42,842 nt of DNA from contig BFEA01000255.1 of assembly GCA_003427395.1 (NCBI GenBank), positions 931,994-974,835 on the forward strand, given 5' to 3'. Origin of the DNA: Chara braunii (Eukaryota; Streptophyta; Charophyceae; Charales; Characeae). The notes beneath the pieces were generated by a model, which saw only the letters and a program-made list of their open reading frames with translations, searched no databases and was not told the origin of the DNA. This document shows, in pieces, positions 42,225 through 42,842 of this stretch; the stretch's first letter is position 1, and each line of letters opens with the position of its first letter. The position numbers were made by a program, and so were the translations under genes.

Positions 42225-42318
42225 AGGAGTCCCCTGTATAGGCTTAGGAGTAGTGGTAGGTAGATAGTGAAAGGTGAAATTGAGAGAAGAGTATAGCTTA
42301 TTTAAAAAACAAAAAAAT
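42225..42318 (+). mobile_element. SINE family S2 tail, copy c (opposite orientation)
   Basis: AGGAGTAGTGGTAGGTAG, GTGAAATTGAGAGAAGA and TAGCTTATTTAAAAAACAAA match the reversed 3' part of copy a, including the A-rich end. The tRNA head is not recognisable upstream, so it is either 5'-truncated or a different SINE that shares this tail. Confidence 0.7.
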
Positions 42319-42334
42319 GACGGCGCAGTCAAGG

Positions 42335-42440
42335 TTACAGTTTGCAATTGCATTTCGGGCTGCGTTTTAGCAGTTTAGACAGGGCCCAAGTTTCAATTGC
42401 AGTTGAAACTCGGGCTGGCCTTTTCTAGCAGTTCAATCAG
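42335..42440 (+). repeat. Degenerate duplication with CAATTGCA core
   Basis: CAATTGCATTTCGGGCTG...TAGCAGTTTAGACAGGG is followed by CAATTGCAGTTGAAACTCGG...TAGCAGTTCAATCAGGC. The first core matches the arm of the inverted repeat at 28818-28974. Confidence 0.55.
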
Positions 42441-42451
42441 GCACAAGGCCA

Positions 42452-42479
42452 ATTTTTTTTTTTTTTTTTTTTTTTTTTT
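42452..42479. repeat. Poly-T run
   Basis: About 28 consecutive T, with poly-A interrupted by C at 42506-42534 on the other side of a short GC-rich piece. It may be the reversed tail of a retro-inserted sequence. Confidence 0.85.
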
Positions 42480-42544
42480 CTGGTCGAGCGCCGCACCGCG
42501 GGCTGAAAAAAAAAACAAAAAACAAAAAAAAAACAGCCCCATGG

Positions 42545-42653
42545 TTGGGCCACGGCCGAGATGTCTCGATCACACCCCAGATTGGCCACGGCCGAGATGT
42601 CTCGGCCACACCCCAGATTGGCCAAGGCCCAGATGTCGCCTGGTGGGGCGTGG
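42545..42653. repeat. 36-bp minisatellite, three units
   Basis: Units start at 42545, 42582 and 42618 with TTGGSCCACGGCC..GATGTCTCG and end in CACACCCCAGA; the third is partial and diverged. Confidence 0.9.
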
Positions 42654-42654
42654 C

Positions 42655-42700
42655 GGGGCCGCCCTACACAATTCAGAACCTGGGTCTGTATTTGAACAAT
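42655..42700 (-). mobile_element. Possible tRNA-like SINE fragment (S1-related)
   Basis: On the minus strand TCAAATACAGACCCAGGTTC resembles the middle and B box of S1 copy b (TGAAATACAGACCTGAGTTC). No A box is visible at the expected distance. Confidence 0.35.
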
Positions 42701-42842
42701 GCAGGGATGGAGGACTAATGCTAAGCAGCGGTTGTCTATGCTATATTAAGTCCCAACTACTGATGCATAACCACTTTTTTTGCTAGCAGCTCTGTTGGTG
42801 AGGGGCAGTAATGTAGCCCTTCTCTGGCCAGCTGGGGGGGGG

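Overview
The window reads as repeat-rich nuclear DNA from a photosynthetic eukaryote, most likely a streptophyte (land plant or charophyte alga). Three signals support this. There is a decayed fragment of plastid psaB at 195-421. There is a plant-type U6 snRNA pseudogene at 17347-17407. There is an LTR element whose primer-binding site matches the 3' end of tRNA-Asp, as in plant Gypsy elements of the Tat/Athila kind. I could not recognise one intact host protein-coding gene. Almost everything that can be assigned is a mobile element, a tRNA-derived SINE, simple-sequence DNA or an assembly artefact. The species cannot be fixed from the sequence alone.

Layout. 1-1.72 kb: first copy of a diverged repeat (family D), carrying the psaB insertion; the second copy is at 34.95-36.30 kb. 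1.72-5.6 kb: unassigned DNA with one tRNA-like SINE head. 5.6-9.5 kb: GC-rich DNA without a recognisable gene. 9.5-17.0 kb: a non-autonomous LTR retrotransposon. Its LTRs are 2.4 and 3.0 kb, and its 1.9 kb interior holds a tRNA-Asp primer-binding site and one broken open frame. 17.0-21.8 kb: repeat family A, the U6 pseudogene, CAT/ATC microsatellites and two copies of repeat family B. 22-27 kb: SINEs, including one complete 414-bp copy with a 13-bp target-site duplication, two CT microsatellites and small hairpins. 27.18-28.04 kb: a low-quality stretch with N bases and two Nextera mate-pair junction adapters. 28.8-33.5 kb: a broken LINE on the minus strand, interrupted by families A and B, with the tail of another LINE behind it. 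37.4-40.2 kb: a second broken LINE with mutated catalytic residues, split by a 327-bp foldback element, with a third LINE tail upstream. 40.2-42.84 kb: a tetranucleotide-rich tandem repeat, more SINE copies and a 36-bp minisatellite.

The most unusual object is inside the long LTRs. It is an array of small hairpins, 17 in all over the two LTRs. Every one presents the same six-base loop TAAGAT, while the closing stem and outer stem change from unit to unit and stay largely paired. Two stem classes, CCA/TGG and GTTC/GAAC, carry the same loop. Loop conservation on covarying stems is what a structured RNA, or a protein-recognised hairpin, would produce. I know of no described element with this arrangement.
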